Shown here: in pieces, positions 9,879 through 17,629 of the stretch
Layout of the letters: every line of letters begins with the position of its first letter
Position numbering within the stretch: the first letter of the stretch is position 1
From: Verrucomicrobiales bacterium
Lineage (GTDB): Bacteria > Verrucomicrobiota > Verrucomicrobiia > Limisphaerales > UBA9464
DNA: 45,199 nt
Direction: 5' to 3'
Assembly (NCBI GenBank): GCA_016793645.1
Contig: JAEUHD010000059.1
Location: 1-45,199, forward strand
Position numbers and translations under genes: made by a program
The notes under the pieces: generated by a model
What the model saw: only the letters and a program-made list of their open reading frames with translations
Told to the model about the DNA's origin: nothing
Databases searched by the model: none

Positions 9879-11573
9879 TCAGGGAGCGTTCAGCTTCTTC
9901 CGGACGGCTTCACTCTTCTCCAGCGAAAGGGACTTCTGCCAGGCCTCGCGGGCCTCGGACGTCCGACCGAGTGCGGCGAGAACATCCCCCAGGTGGTCAT
10001 ACACGGTGGCGTCCGGCTCGGGCAGCAGGCGCACCGCCTTTTCCAGCCAGGTCAGTGCTTCTCCGGGCTTGCCCTGCTTGAAGAGGACCCACCCCAGACT
10101 GTCAAGATAGGCCGGATTGTCCGGTTCGGCCGCCACCGCCTTCCGGATCATCTCGTGCGCCCGGTCGAGCTCGATCCCCTTCTCGGCCCACATGTATCCG
10201 AGATGGTTCAGCGCCTCATCGAAGTCGGGCTCGAGTTCCAGGGACTTTTCGAGGTATCGGACCGATTCCTCGGGACGTCCGCCCCGCTCCAGCGCCGCCC
10301 CCACCTGGAAGTAATACCGGGCGTCCAATGATTCGGGGCTGCTTCGTTTGGCGATCTTCTCCGCATGCGCAAAGGACGCGAGCGCGGCGTTCATGTCCGG
10401 AATCCGCGTCTGCGCAATCCCGGTAAGAAACGCGACCCGGAAGGAATTGGTGAATCGCGCCGCCGCGCGCGTCAGGGTCGCCAGGGCCTCCGGAAACTCC
10501 TTCAGGTTCATCTGCGCCACCGAAAGTTCTGCGAACGCCGGCTCGAACTCCGGATTCAGCGCAATCGTCCGCTCAAACTTGCGGATCGCGTCCGCGTCGC
10601 GGTGCTCCTCCAAGTCCACAATCCCGAGGAAGTACCAGGGAAAATGCGACGTCGGATTCACCCGGCTGAGCAGTTCGAGGGACTCCCGGGCCTCCTTGAA
10701 CCGGCCCTCCCGGATCAGGAGTTCAGCCTTGCTGGCGGCAACCGCGGGATCCTTGGGGAGCCCCTGCCCGGCTTCCTTGATGAGCGCCTCCGCCTGTGCG
10801 GAATCCCCGAGCTCCATGCGGGCGCGTCCCATCCGCAGCAACAGGCCCGGATCCGAGGGCTTCAGGTCCTGCGCACGGTCGAGTGCCGTCCGACGCCCGG
10901 ATTCCGCAACCCCCTTTTCGGAGGGAGCCACCTGCCCCAGCCATGCAAACAGGTCCGCCGTGTTCACCCAGTGCTGGGCGGAATCGGAAGTGACCCCGAG
11001 GGATTGCCCGACCACCTCCGCCGCCTGGGCGGGCTCATGCCGGGCCAGGAGGAGTTCCGCCAGTTCCTGATAGCTGGCGAGGAGCGTGGGAGTGGACAGG
11101 ATCGCAGCGCGGTAGGCGGCGATGGCCTCGTTGGTCCGGCCCGCGCGACGGTAGGTCACGGCGAGGAGTGTTTTGGTCACCCCGGACGTTCCCGGCTCGG
11201 CCGCGGTGCGTTTCAGCACCTGGATTGCCGCATCGAGTTGGTTCTGCTGCAGGTAATGGCCGGCCACCTCGGTGGCGAGACCCTCATTGGAGGGATCCTT
11301 CTCCGCGGCGCGGGCGAACTGGGCGTAGGCCTCCTCAGGCTCATCCCGTTCCTGGTGCAGGACACCGGCGGCAAATGCGGCATGGGCCTGCACCCGGCGT
11401 TCAAGCTCCTGATCAGAAATCTGACCCTCGGAATCCGACGCGGCGGTATCCTTCCCCGATACCGCGGAGGTCGCGGTATGGCATCCGGACGTCGCCAGTC
11501 CTGCGAGGAACAGGGGCAGACAAGTCGCGACGAACAGTCCCAGCCATCGGGAGCAGGTTCGCCGGGGTCTCAT
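9879..11573 (-). CDS. TPR-repeat lipoprotein
   Basis: A 564-aa protein with an N-terminal lipoprotein signal: basic MRPRRTCSRW, hydrophobic LGLFVATCLPLFLAG and lipobox ATSGC with the acylated Cys near residue 31. The rest is tandem tetratricopeptide repeats, with recurring A-Y-x-x-G and A-x-x-x-L-x-x-A-L-x-x-x-P patterns (for example around EAIAAYRAAILSTPTLLASY and FKEARESLELLSRVNP), and a last complete set near the C-terminus (GWVLFKQGKPGEALTWLEKA). TPR lipoproteins of this size usually scaffold envelope complexes. Oddly, the T-tract of an upstream intrinsic terminator ends immediately before this ATG, leaving no Shine-Dalgarno. The gene must be expressed by terminator readthrough, a leaderless transcript or a different start. 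Confidence 0.85.
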   Translation of the reverse strand: MRPRRTCSRWLGLFVATCLPLFLAGLATSGCHTATSAVSGKDTAASDSEGQISDQELERRVQAHAAFAAGVLHQERDEPEEAYAQFARAAEKDPSNEGLATEVAGHYLQQNQLDAAIQVLKRTAAEPGTSGVTKTLLAVTYRRAGRTNEAIAAYRAAILSTPTLLASYQELAELLLARHEPAQAAEVVGQSLGVTSDSAQHWVNTADLFAWLGQVAPSEKGVAESGRRTALDRAQDLKPSDPGLLLRMGRARMELGDSAQAEALIKEAGQGLPKDPAVAASKAELLIREGRFKEARESLELLSRVNPTSHFPWYFLGIVDLEEHRDADAIRKFERTIALNPEFEPAFAELSVAQMNLKEFPEALATLTRAAARFTNSFRVAFLTGIAQTRIPDMNAALASFAHAEKIAKRSSPESLDARYYFQVGAALERGGRPEESVRYLEKSLELEPDFDEALNHLGYMWAEKGIELDRAHEMIRKAVAAEPDNPAYLDSLGWVLFKQGKPGEALTWLEKAVRLLPEPDATVYDHLGDVLAALGRTSEAREAWQKSLSLEKSEAVRKKLNAP

Positions 11574-11609
11574 AAAAAAGGGCGCGACCCTGTTGGCCAG
11601 AGCCGCGCC
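11574..11609 (-). terminator. Strong intrinsic terminator ending the hisG/mS38-like run
   Basis: On the minus strand, arm GGCGCGGCTCTG (11609-11598) and arm CAGGGTCGCGCC (11592-11581) form a 12-bp stem with two G-T wobbles and a 5-nt loop, followed by one C (11580) and six Ts (11579-11574). The T-tract directly touches the ATG of the TPR lipoprotein at 11573. Confidence 0.85.
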
Positions 11610-11638
11610 TAAACTGCGTCTGCGAAACGAAGCGACGG

Positions 11639-11740
11639 CTACTTCTGCCAGGTACGCTTCTTGTGCCGGTTTTGGCGCAGCTTCTTGCGACGCTTGTGCT
11701 TGTTGATCTTTGCCTTCCGGCGTTTCTTCAGTGAACCCAT
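11639..11740 (-). CDS. AURKAIP1/COX24 (mS38-like) small ribosomal protein
   Basis: A 33-aa, extremely basic protein: MGSLKKRRKAKINKHKRRK, then a tail with LRQNRHKKRTWQK. It matches the bacterial AURKAIP1/COX24-domain family, homologous to mitochondrial small-subunit protein mS38, known in Bacteroidota and Verrucomicrobiota. It contains about 19 Lys and Arg residues and the typical KINKHKRRKKLR core. It lies 24 bp downstream of hisG on the same strand and just upstream of a strong terminator, so it is probably the last gene of that transcript. Expected role: binding rRNA in the 30S subunit. The gene is short enough to be missed by ORF length cut-offs. Confidence 0.9.
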   Translation of the reverse strand: MGSLKKRRKAKINKHKRRKKLRQNRHKKRTWQK

Positions 11741-11764
11741 GATTCTTGGTTAAGTGTCTGGCGG

Positions 11765-12676
11765 TCAGTAAACCACCTTGTTCAGCGGATATTCGATGAT
11801 GCCCTCCGCCCCGGCGGCTTTGAGCTGCGGAATCAGTTCCCGAACGACCGCCTCGTCGATGATCGTTTCGACGGCCACCCAGCCAGATTGACTCAGCCCG
11901 GACACCGTGGGATTACGCAAGGCGGGTAGCGATTGCAACAAGTTTGGCAGGTTGCCTTCGCGGATATTCATCTTCAGCCCGACCTTGGCCTCGGCCTCAA
12001 TGGCCCCCCGGAGGAGCAGAGCAAGGGTCTCAATCTTGCGCCGCTTCCAGGGATCCTTCCACGCCTCGTGGTTGGAAATGAGCCGGGGAGTGCTCTCCAG
12101 AAGCGTCTCCACAATCCGGAGTTTGTTGGCCCGGAGGGACGACCCGGTTTCGGTGACCTCGACAATGGCGTCCACCAACTCGCGGGCCTTGACCTCCGTG
12201 GCTCCCCACGAGAATTCGACCTCCGCCTTGACGCCATGCTTCTTCAGCCAGCGCTTGGTGAGTCCCGTCACCTCGGTGGCAATTCGCCGTCCCTCCAGGT
12301 CCTTCACGGACCGGATGGGGGATTCCTCCGGCACGGCCAGAACCCAGCGGGTCGCCTGACGGGAAACCTTGCTGAAAATGAACTCCCCGACCTCGTGGAC
12401 GTCGCTGTGATTCTCGATGATCCAGTCATGGCCGGTAATTCCGGCATCCAGATAGCCGAGTTCGACGTACCGGCTGATTTCCTGGGCCCGGATGAGACGA
12501 ATCGTCAGTTCCGCGTCGTCCACGTAGGGCTCATAGCTCCGGCTGGACACCGTGACATTCCATCCCGCCTTGGCCATTTTCTCCAAGGTGGCGTCCTGCA
12601 GGGACCCTTTGGGGAGGCCCAGCTTTAGTCGGGGCGCTGCGGGGGCAGACGCCGGTTGGGAGGATTTTCGGCTCAT
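11765..12676 (-). CDS. hisG: ATP phosphoribosyltransferase, long form (HisG)
   Basis: A 303-aa enzyme catalysing the first step of histidine synthesis: ATP plus PRPP gives phosphoribosyl-ATP. After a short Ala/Pro-rich leader, the catalytic domain opens with [15 protein letters not shown] and contains [14 protein letters not shown] and [19 protein letters not shown]. The PRPP-type loop lies in [20 protein letters not shown]. The C-terminal part (about 225-303, ending [28 protein letters not shown] in segments) is the regulatory HisG_C domain of long-form enzymes, so HisZ is not needed and histidine feedback is expected. No other his genes are in the window. It sits between a 54-aa membrane protein gene and the mS38-like gene. 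Confidence 0.95.
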   Translation of the reverse strand: MSRKSSQPASAPAAPRLKLGLPKGSLQDATLEKMAKAGWNVTVSSRSYEPYVDDAELTIRLIRAQEISRYVELGYLDAGITGHDWIIENHSDVHEVGEFIFSKVSRQATRWVLAVPEESPIRSVKDLEGRRIATEVTGLTKRWLKKHGVKAEVEFSWGATEVKARELVDAIVEVTETGSSLRANKLRIVETLLESTPRLISNHEAWKDPWKRRKIETLALLLRGAIEAEAKVGLKMNIREGNLPNLLQSLPALRNPTVSGLSQSGWVAVETIIDEAVVRELIPQLKAAGAEGIIEYPLNKVVY

Positions 12677-12770
12677 GGAATCAGGTCCGGTACGGCCCGG
12701 AATTCAGAGTCCAGGGAACGATCCGTGCGGACCTTCTGAAGCGGTTCCGGGCGAAGGAAGGCACCCCGTC

Positions 12771-12935
12771 CTAGTGCGCCTCACTGAGGCATCCCCACTT
12801 GATCAGGATCCCCAGGTAGACGACGAAGGTGGCGATCAACAGCCCGAGACCCTTTCCGGACGCGGCAAGAACGACCCCGGCCGCACCGATCGCGGTGAAA
12901 ACCAGGAAGAACAACAGAGCCAAAATTCCTTTCAC
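12771..12935 (-). CDS. 54-aa two-span membrane protein of unknown function
   Basis: Read from a GTG start at 12935 to TAG at 12771. The sequence has two hydrophobic spans, ILALLFFLVFTAIGAAGVVL and LLIATFVVYLGILIKW, separated by a short AASGKGLG turn, and ends CLSEAH. The clean hydrophobic pattern and the good fit between the upstream (101 bp) and downstream (94 bp) genes support it as real; the frame overlaps no other credible gene. No convincing Shine-Dalgarno precedes the GTG, so the start is uncertain. I do not recognise a family. Its place in the co-directional run before hisG says little about its job. Confidence 0.65.
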   Translation of the reverse strand: MKGILALLFFLVFTAIGAAGVVLAASGKGLGLLIATFVVYLGILIKWGCLSEAH

Positions 12936-13036
12936 GGCCGGGACGGATACTGGAATCGCCCCCCCCTGACAAGCGGAAGGAACGGGGGAACTGGGAAGGA
13001 CCGGCCGACGACTCCAGGCGTCGATTCACCGATTCC

Positions 13037-13924
13037 TCACCGGGCACTCCACCGCTCCCCCAGGCGCAGGACCGTGGAGGGCTGCCCGAGCAGACTACAA
13101 GTGGCGGTGAACGGCTCGGGAGAGGCGGTGTTGAAGGCGAACAGGTCGTAGTGGCAGGGAATGACACGCCCCGCGCCGATGGCCCGGGCCAGTTGCGCCG
13201 CCTCGGGCCCGTTCAGATTTCCGGCGACACCCCGCTCGGGATGCCGGCCGTTGATGGGAAGCAGGGCCAAAGTGATCCCAAACGTTCGGAGGATTCCCGC
13301 CATTCCCGGATACAACACCGTGTCCCCGGAGTGATAGACGGTGTAAGGCCCGGCCCGGATGACGAAGCCGAGGTAGATGTGCCGACCCGAAGCATCCCGA
13401 TCGAGGTTCTCATGAGCCGCAGGAACGGCGTGGATCTCGAATCCCGCGACGGTGAAGTTAGACGGGACCTTCCCCGGCCCGGATTCGCCCTCCACCGGGG
13501 GCGCATCCAGCCCGAGGATCCGATCCTCGGGCAGCCCGCTCCGCTCCCGGACGGTGACGCGATTGGCCTCGGGACACACCATCACGAGGCGGGGATTCGC
13601 CCGAACCAGCGGCTTCAGGGTGTCCGGATCCAGATGATCGGTGTGATTGTGGGACGACGTCACCGCATCGACGAACTCCAGCCGTTCCGGGGCGATGACG
13701 CGCTCCGAAATGCGAATATGCTCCTTGGGGGTCCCGGCGTACTTCCGGGTCAGGGAGTCGGAGAGATACGGATCCAGCAGGAGGAATCGTCCGTTCCAAA
13801 GCAGCAGGTAGCCACTCTGCCCGAGCCACCAGAGGTGGAGGACATTGGTCTGCGATCGTACGGAGGCGATGTCGGCGAGCAGGGTGTCGTCCCGAAGCAA
13901 CGGCTGAATCAGGGGAGTCGTCAT
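13037..13924 (-). CDS. UlaG-like metallo-beta-lactamase-fold hydrolase
   Basis: A 295-aa cytosolic MBL-fold protein. Metal-binding motifs are visible: SSHNHTDHLD (HxHxDH-type) near residue 92, PAAHE near 168, YHSGDT near 197 and PCHYD near 257. The early WWLGQSGYLL and LLLDPYLSD segments are typical of the UlaG/L-ascorbate-6-phosphate lactonase-like branch. A hydrolase of a small ester or lactone is likely; the substrate is not readable from sequence. It starts 12 bp after the stop of the MetE-like gene and is probably co-translated with it. No signal peptide. Confidence 0.88.
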   Translation of the reverse strand: MTTPLIQPLLRDDTLLADIASVRSQTNVLHLWWLGQSGYLLLWNGRFLLLDPYLSDSLTRKYAGTPKEHIRISERVIAPERLEFVDAVTSSHNHTDHLDPDTLKPLVRANPRLVMVCPEANRVTVRERSGLPEDRILGLDAPPVEGESGPGKVPSNFTVAGFEIHAVPAAHENLDRDASGRHIYLGFVIRAGPYTVYHSGDTVLYPGMAGILRTFGITLALLPINGRHPERGVAGNLNGPEAAQLARAIGAGRVIPCHYDLFAFNTASPEPFTATCSLLGQPSTVLRLGERWSAR

Positions 13925-13936
13925 GGGTGGGAAGGC

Positions 13937-14992
13937 TCAGGCGATGCCCAGCTCGGCGCGAACCTGCCGGACACCAGCGACCATGTTGACCAGCTTCCGG
14001 CGGGCGGCCCATCGCGCCGTTTGGCTGAGTCCGCAATCCGGCGCGAAAACCAGCCGGTCGGCCGGGGCAAATTCGAGGCAGCGCTTCACTCTCCGGGCGA
14101 CGTCGTCCGGGGTTTCGACATAGTAACTCTTCACGTCGACGATGCCCACGGCTGCGTCGCAGTGCCGGGCGATTTCCCGGATCAACTCCAACTCGGCAAA
14201 CTCACGGCTCGCCATCTCCACGTGCATTTCATCGCAGTGGAATTCTAGAAACGCCGGGAACATCGGGGCGATCTGGCGGGGCCCCACCGCACGCGCCTTG
14301 TAGTTGCCGAAGCAAAGGTGGGTGCAGACCCGGGTACGACCCGTCACGGATTCCACCGTCCGGTTGAAGATGTCCACAAAGCGGCGCGGATCCTCCCGAT
14401 ACGCGTAGCAGCTCATGCTCGGCTCATCGACGCTGATTTCCCGGCACCCGGCCGCCACCAGATCCTCCAATTCCTTGCGGACGATGGGCAGCAGGGCCTC
14501 GGTGAGGGCCCAGCGGTCGGCGTAGCCCAACCCAGGATTCGGCAGCAGGCGTCCGGACAGCGTATAGGGGCCCGGAACGGAGGCCTTCAACGACGGCATC
14601 GGCGCGCCGTGCGGGAAAAACGGCGCGGCCAGCCGCTGCAGACGTCGGAACTCCTCCACCGCCCCGAGCCCCCGCGGCGCCTCCAGCGGAGCGGTGACCC
14701 GGTGCTTGCCGCGCTGGTCGTGGGCCGGCGGCCCCAGCCGGCGCGGCGGCGCGGACTCCAGGTCGATGCCCCGGATGTACCCGTAGAACGACAGATTGAA
14801 GTCGAGTCGGGTCTGCTCGCCATCCGTGATGACGTCCAGTCCCGCGGCGATCTGGTCATGCAGTGCCGCCACAACGGCATCGTCCTGGAGTTCCGCCAGG
14901 TCGTCCGGACCGAAGCGATCCAGTTGCACCGAGGCGAGTTCGAGCCATCCGGGGAACGGATGGCTGCCAATGATGGAGGTTCGGAGGGGCAT
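13937..14992 (-). CDS. MetE C-terminal-like, cobalamin-independent methyltransferase
   Basis: A 351-aa TIM-barrel protein matching the catalytic half of cobalamin-independent methionine synthase, without the N-terminal half of full MetE (about 750 aa). Candidate zinc and substrate ligands are seen in THLCFGNY (His/Cys), FHCDEMHVEMA and the C-terminal PDCGLSQTARWAA. EISVDEPSM is the typical barrel acid motif and VPGPYTLSG the phosphate/folate-type loop. Such single-domain homologues transfer methyl groups from various donors, so the methyl donor is unknown. It lies in a run with purU, which releases tetrahydrofolate and formate, and this hints at a shared one-carbon role. Confidence 0.88.
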   Translation of the reverse strand: MPLRTSIIGSHPFPGWLELASVQLDRFGPDDLAELQDDAVVAALHDQIAAGLDVITDGEQTRLDFNLSFYGYIRGIDLESAPPRRLGPPAHDQRGKHRVTAPLEAPRGLGAVEEFRRLQRLAAPFFPHGAPMPSLKASVPGPYTLSGRLLPNPGLGYADRWALTEALLPIVRKELEDLVAAGCREISVDEPSMSCYAYREDPRRFVDIFNRTVESVTGRTRVCTHLCFGNYKARAVGPRQIAPMFPAFLEFHCDEMHVEMASREFAELELIREIARHCDAAVGIVDVKSYYVETPDDVARRVKRCLEFAPADRLVFAPDCGLSQTARWAARRKLVNMVAGVRQVRAELGIA

Positions 14993-15000
14993 GGGGAAAA

Positions 15001-15427
15001 GGATGAGGGAGGAAGGAGGAGGGATGAGTTAGACGGATGATGAAGAACGAAGGCGTTTGACGATGCTCGTGAAGATGGCGGTCAGTTCGTCCGTTTCTTT
15101 AAGGAGGTCGCCCGCTTGATGCGCGGTGACGCAGTTGCTTTCGACCAGAAGCTCGAGCCAGTAGGCGGTTTCTTCGAGTTCCTTGAGGGAGTCGCCCAAC
15201 TTGGCGATGAATTCGGCAGTGGAGCGGGCGCGGGATGCCTCCCTGTAGTTTGCTCCAACAGAGGTCCCCGAACGGAGGACTTGTCGCCCCAAAACACGCG
15301 GGACTTCACCCTGAGGCAGCGCCGAGAACATCCGGATGATCCGCAGCGCAAATCGCTTGGTACGATCCCGAAGCTCAACCCTTTCATCCCTTTCCCTCAT
15401 CCCTCACCCCTCCTCCTTCATCCCTCT
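15001..15427. mobile_element. Four-helix-bundle gene flanked by inverted purine-heptamer arms
   Basis: The left arm (15001-15028) reads as GGATGAG/GGAGGAA-type 7-mers. The right arm (about 15382-15427) carries the complementary CATCCCT/CCTCCTT 7-mers, so reverse-complementing it gives nearly the same string (shared AAGGAGGAGGG-TGAG). The arms enclose only the four-helix-bundle gene, and its first codons are themselves built from the heptamer. The unit separates purU from the MetE-like gene in an otherwise tightly packed run. I infer a cassette or parasitic element; no transposase or target duplication was identified. Confidence 0.45.
15029..15400 (-). CDS. Four-helix-bundle protein (23S rRNA IVP / bAvd-like family)
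   Basis: A 123-aa helical protein. It contains the family signatures LGRQVLRSGTSVGANYREA and a following EFIAKLGDSLKELEETAYW helix, then LLVESNCVT and a last amphipathic helix ELTAIFTSIVKRL. Members were first seen as ORFs inside 23S rRNA intervening sequences and are also scattered as stand-alone genes; bAvd relatives assist diversity-generating retroelements. No reverse transcriptase or variable repeat is nearby. The function of stand-alone members is unknown. The gene sits 25 bp after purU and 36 bp before the MetE-like gene and is bracketed by inverted heptamer arms. Confidence 0.9.
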   Translation of the reverse strand: MRERDERVELRDRTKRFALRIIRMFSALPQGEVPRVLGRQVLRSGTSVGANYREASRARSTAEFIAKLGDSLKELEETAYWLELLVESNCVTAHQAGDLLKETDELTAIFTSIVKRLRSSSSV

Positions 15428-16262
15428 AATCAAAGATCACCGTGCGGTTGCCGCACAGGAACACCCGGTCCTCGAACACCAGGCGAAGCGCGCGGGCCAG
15501 CACCATCTGCTCCACGTCGCGTCCGGACTGGACGAGATCCTCGGCCGTGTGGGTGTGGTCCACGGGCACCACCTGCTGGACGATGATCGGGCCGGCGTCG
15601 AGTTCGTCCGTAACGAAGTGCGCCGTAGCCCCGATCACCTTGACCCCACGATCAAAGGCCTGGTGATACGGACGGGCCCCGGCGAAGGCCGGCAGGAAGC
15701 TGTGGTGGATATTCACCAGTCGTGCGGGGAATTGGCCCACGAAGCGGGGGCTCAGCACCCGCATGTACTTGGCAAGGACGACGAAGTCCGGACGATACTG
15801 CTGCACCTGTGTGAGCACTTCGGCCTCGTGCACTTCGCGGGGTAGGTCGGCATGCGGGAGGTGGTGAAACGGGAGGTCGAACTTCCGGACCAGCGGTTCC
15901 AGAACCGCATGGTTGCTCACCACCGCGAGCACGTGGGCGTTGAGTTCGTGAAAGGCGTGGCGGACGAGGAGATCCGCCAGGCAATGGTGCTCCTTGGAGG
16001 CGAGAACGACGACGCGTTTGGGCGCGAGCCGGGAAAGCCGCATCACCGCCCCCGGGGGAAGGATGGACTTCAGCTCGGGCACGATCGCGGAGTCATCCAC
16101 GAGACCGTCGAACTCGGTCCGCATGAAGAACCGCCCGGCCGTGCGGTCCACGAACTCCTGGTTGCCCACCACGTTCACTCCGGAGCGAAAGAGCACCCCG
16201 GTGATTCCGTGCACGAGACCGGGCCGGTCGTCGCATTCCACCAACAGCACGTGGGGCTTCAC
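15426..16262 (-). CDS. purU: Formyltetrahydrofolate deformylase (PurU)
   Basis: A 278-aa enzyme hydrolysing 10-formyl-THF to THF and formate, which balances the folate pool and feeds PurT-type purine synthesis. Residues 1-80 form an ACT domain (VLLVECDDRPGLVHGITGVL). The formyltransferase domain follows, with NHAVLEPLVRKFDLPFHHLP, the catalytic NIHHSFLPAFAGA segment and GATAHFVTDELDAGPII near 225-240, which supply the expected Asn, His and Asp. Length is normal. Its ATG overlaps the stop of the upstream SIS-domain gene by 4 bp (ATGA), so the two are translationally coupled. Confidence 0.95.
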   Translation of the reverse strand: MKPHVLLVECDDRPGLVHGITGVLFRSGVNVVGNQEFVDRTAGRFFMRTEFDGLVDDSAIVPELKSILPPGAVMRLSRLAPKRVVVLASKEHHCLADLLVRHAFHELNAHVLAVVSNHAVLEPLVRKFDLPFHHLPHADLPREVHEAEVLTQVQQYRPDFVVLAKYMRVLSPRFVGQFPARLVNIHHSFLPAFAGARPYHQAFDRGVKVIGATAHFVTDELDAGPIIVQQVVPVDHTHTAEDLVQSGRDVEQMVLARALRLVFEDRVFLCGNRTVIFD

Positions 16263-17032
16263 AGGCCGATCCTTTCGTAGAGTTTCGCCAGCCGCCGAGC
16301 ATGCTCATCGTAGGCGGCCTCGAACAGGGCGGTCGCCCGCTCGGGTCCCACGACGGCGCCCGCGGTCAGGACCTTCGGCGGCTGCCCGGCGGCGGTGAGG
16401 AGCGCCGCGACCTCGGCCTTGATGGAATTCACCAGGAGACACCCCCCGATCGTGGAGCCGGGCGACACCGGCGTGTCGAGACCCGGCACCCGCACCATGG
16501 CGTCACCCACCGGCGCTCCCGTGTCCAGAATGAGGTCCGCGAAGTCCTGAAGCTTTCGACCATCCTCGCGCGCGCTGCGGCTGGCCTCACTGTGCTCGCG
16601 GGAAATGAGGGCGACCACCTTCACCCCTCGCTTTTGGAATTCCTCCGCCATTTCGATCGGGACGCGGTTGCATCCGCTGGAGGATATGACCAGCGCACTG
16701 TCCAGCGGGGACAGGTCGTAATTGCGAAGGATGCGCGCCGCGAGTCCGGACACGTTCTCCAGAAACATGGCCTGGCGCTGGCCGTTGGCGCCGACCACGA
16801 GGTTGTGGAAGCTCAAGGACAGTTCAACGATCGGATTGAATCCCGGAAAGGAGCCATAGCGGGGCCACATCTCCTCGACGAGGATCCGGCTGTGTCCGGA
16901 TCCGAAGAGGTGAACCATGCGTCCGGCGAGGATCGTGCCGGCGAAGAGGCGCGCCGTTTCCTGGATGAGCGGCGTCTGTTCCGACACCCGGTCGATCAGG
17001 GCGCGGCAGCGGGTGAGATAGTCGGCGGTCAC
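16259..17032 (-). CDS. SIS-domain sugar isomerase-like protein (UPF0309 type)
   Basis: A protein of about 257 aa with a single SIS domain. Phosphosugar-binding features include VHLFGSGHSRILVEEMWPRYG near the N-terminus, LVISSSGCNRVPIEMAEEFQKRG in the middle and VALISREHSEASRS after it. It resembles the UPF0309 group, thought to act on amino-sugar phosphates or to be isomerase-like; the exact substrate is unknown. The start is ambiguous: GTG at 17032 (chosen) or TTG at 17053, and neither has a clear Shine-Dalgarno. The stop overlaps the purU start by 4 bp. It is the first gene of the minus-strand run. Confidence 0.88.
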   Translation of the reverse strand: MTADYLTRCRALIDRVSEQTPLIQETARLFAGTILAGRMVHLFGSGHSRILVEEMWPRYGSFPGFNPIVELSLSFHNLVVGANGQRQAMFLENVSGLAARILRNYDLSPLDSALVISSSGCNRVPIEMAEEFQKRGVKVVALISREHSEASRSAREDGRKLQDFADLILDTGAPVGDAMVRVPGLDTPVSPGSTIGGCLLVNSIKAEVAALLTAAGQPPKVLTAGAVVGPERATALFEAAYDEHARRLAKLYERIGL

Positions 17033-17121
17033 GGGGCGTCTTGCTAAACTCAAGGGGACGCTGCGGAAAGTGGATTCGCATCCATTCCCCGGGATCGGAA
17101 AGCGGTCGCACCCGCCAAGTC

Positions 17122-17541
17122 CGGGGAAATGGAGCGGCTGTCCGGGGCGCCAACAACCCCGTCGTCACACTTTCTGGAAGGGATGCCTCCGCGATCCCCA
17201 CCCTGCGCATCGCGGGCGGGGGCGGATTGAATCCACAGAATCAAACCGAACAGTTCGGCACCCTGATCGTGGAAAGCGGGACCTGCGTGCTGGATCTGTC
17301 GGATGACGCGATTCCCTGCACGACGACCTTCAGCGCGGCCTCATTCCCCTATGCGGGTGGGACGGTGGAGATCAAGGGATGGAGCGGCGTGGTCGGCGGC
17401 GGTGCCCTGTCCACCGGAGACAAGGTGGTGGTCACGCAGACGCTCTCCAGCTCCGCCCTGAGCCGGATCAAGTTCAATGTCGGGGGTCAACTGAAGTCCG
17501 CGGTTCAAAAGCCCGGCGGTGAGTTGGCGCGCGCAGAGTAG
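17122..17541 (+). pseudogene. Remnant of an autotransporter/PEP-CTERM-type beta-strand repeat protein
   Basis: An open frame ending TAG at 17541 encodes beta-rich sequence of the kind seen near the C-terminus of verrucomicrobial passenger proteins: LRIAGGGG, QFGTLIVESGTCVLDLSDD, GGTVEIKGWSGVVGGG and LSRIKFNVGGQLKSAV. There is no signal peptide or credible start; the upstream codons overlap the opposite-strand SIS gene and look random. No PEP-CTERM anchor follows. I infer a truncated 3' relic of a larger surface-protein gene. It could instead be a recently fragmented gene still translated from an internal start. Confidence 0.55.
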
Positions 17542-17629
17542 GGATGCGGAGGGCGCGCCCCAAGAAGCCCGTCATCGCCCCGGGTTCCCCGCTTGCCGGG
17601 ACCCGCACCCCCGACGCACCGTCCGGACG

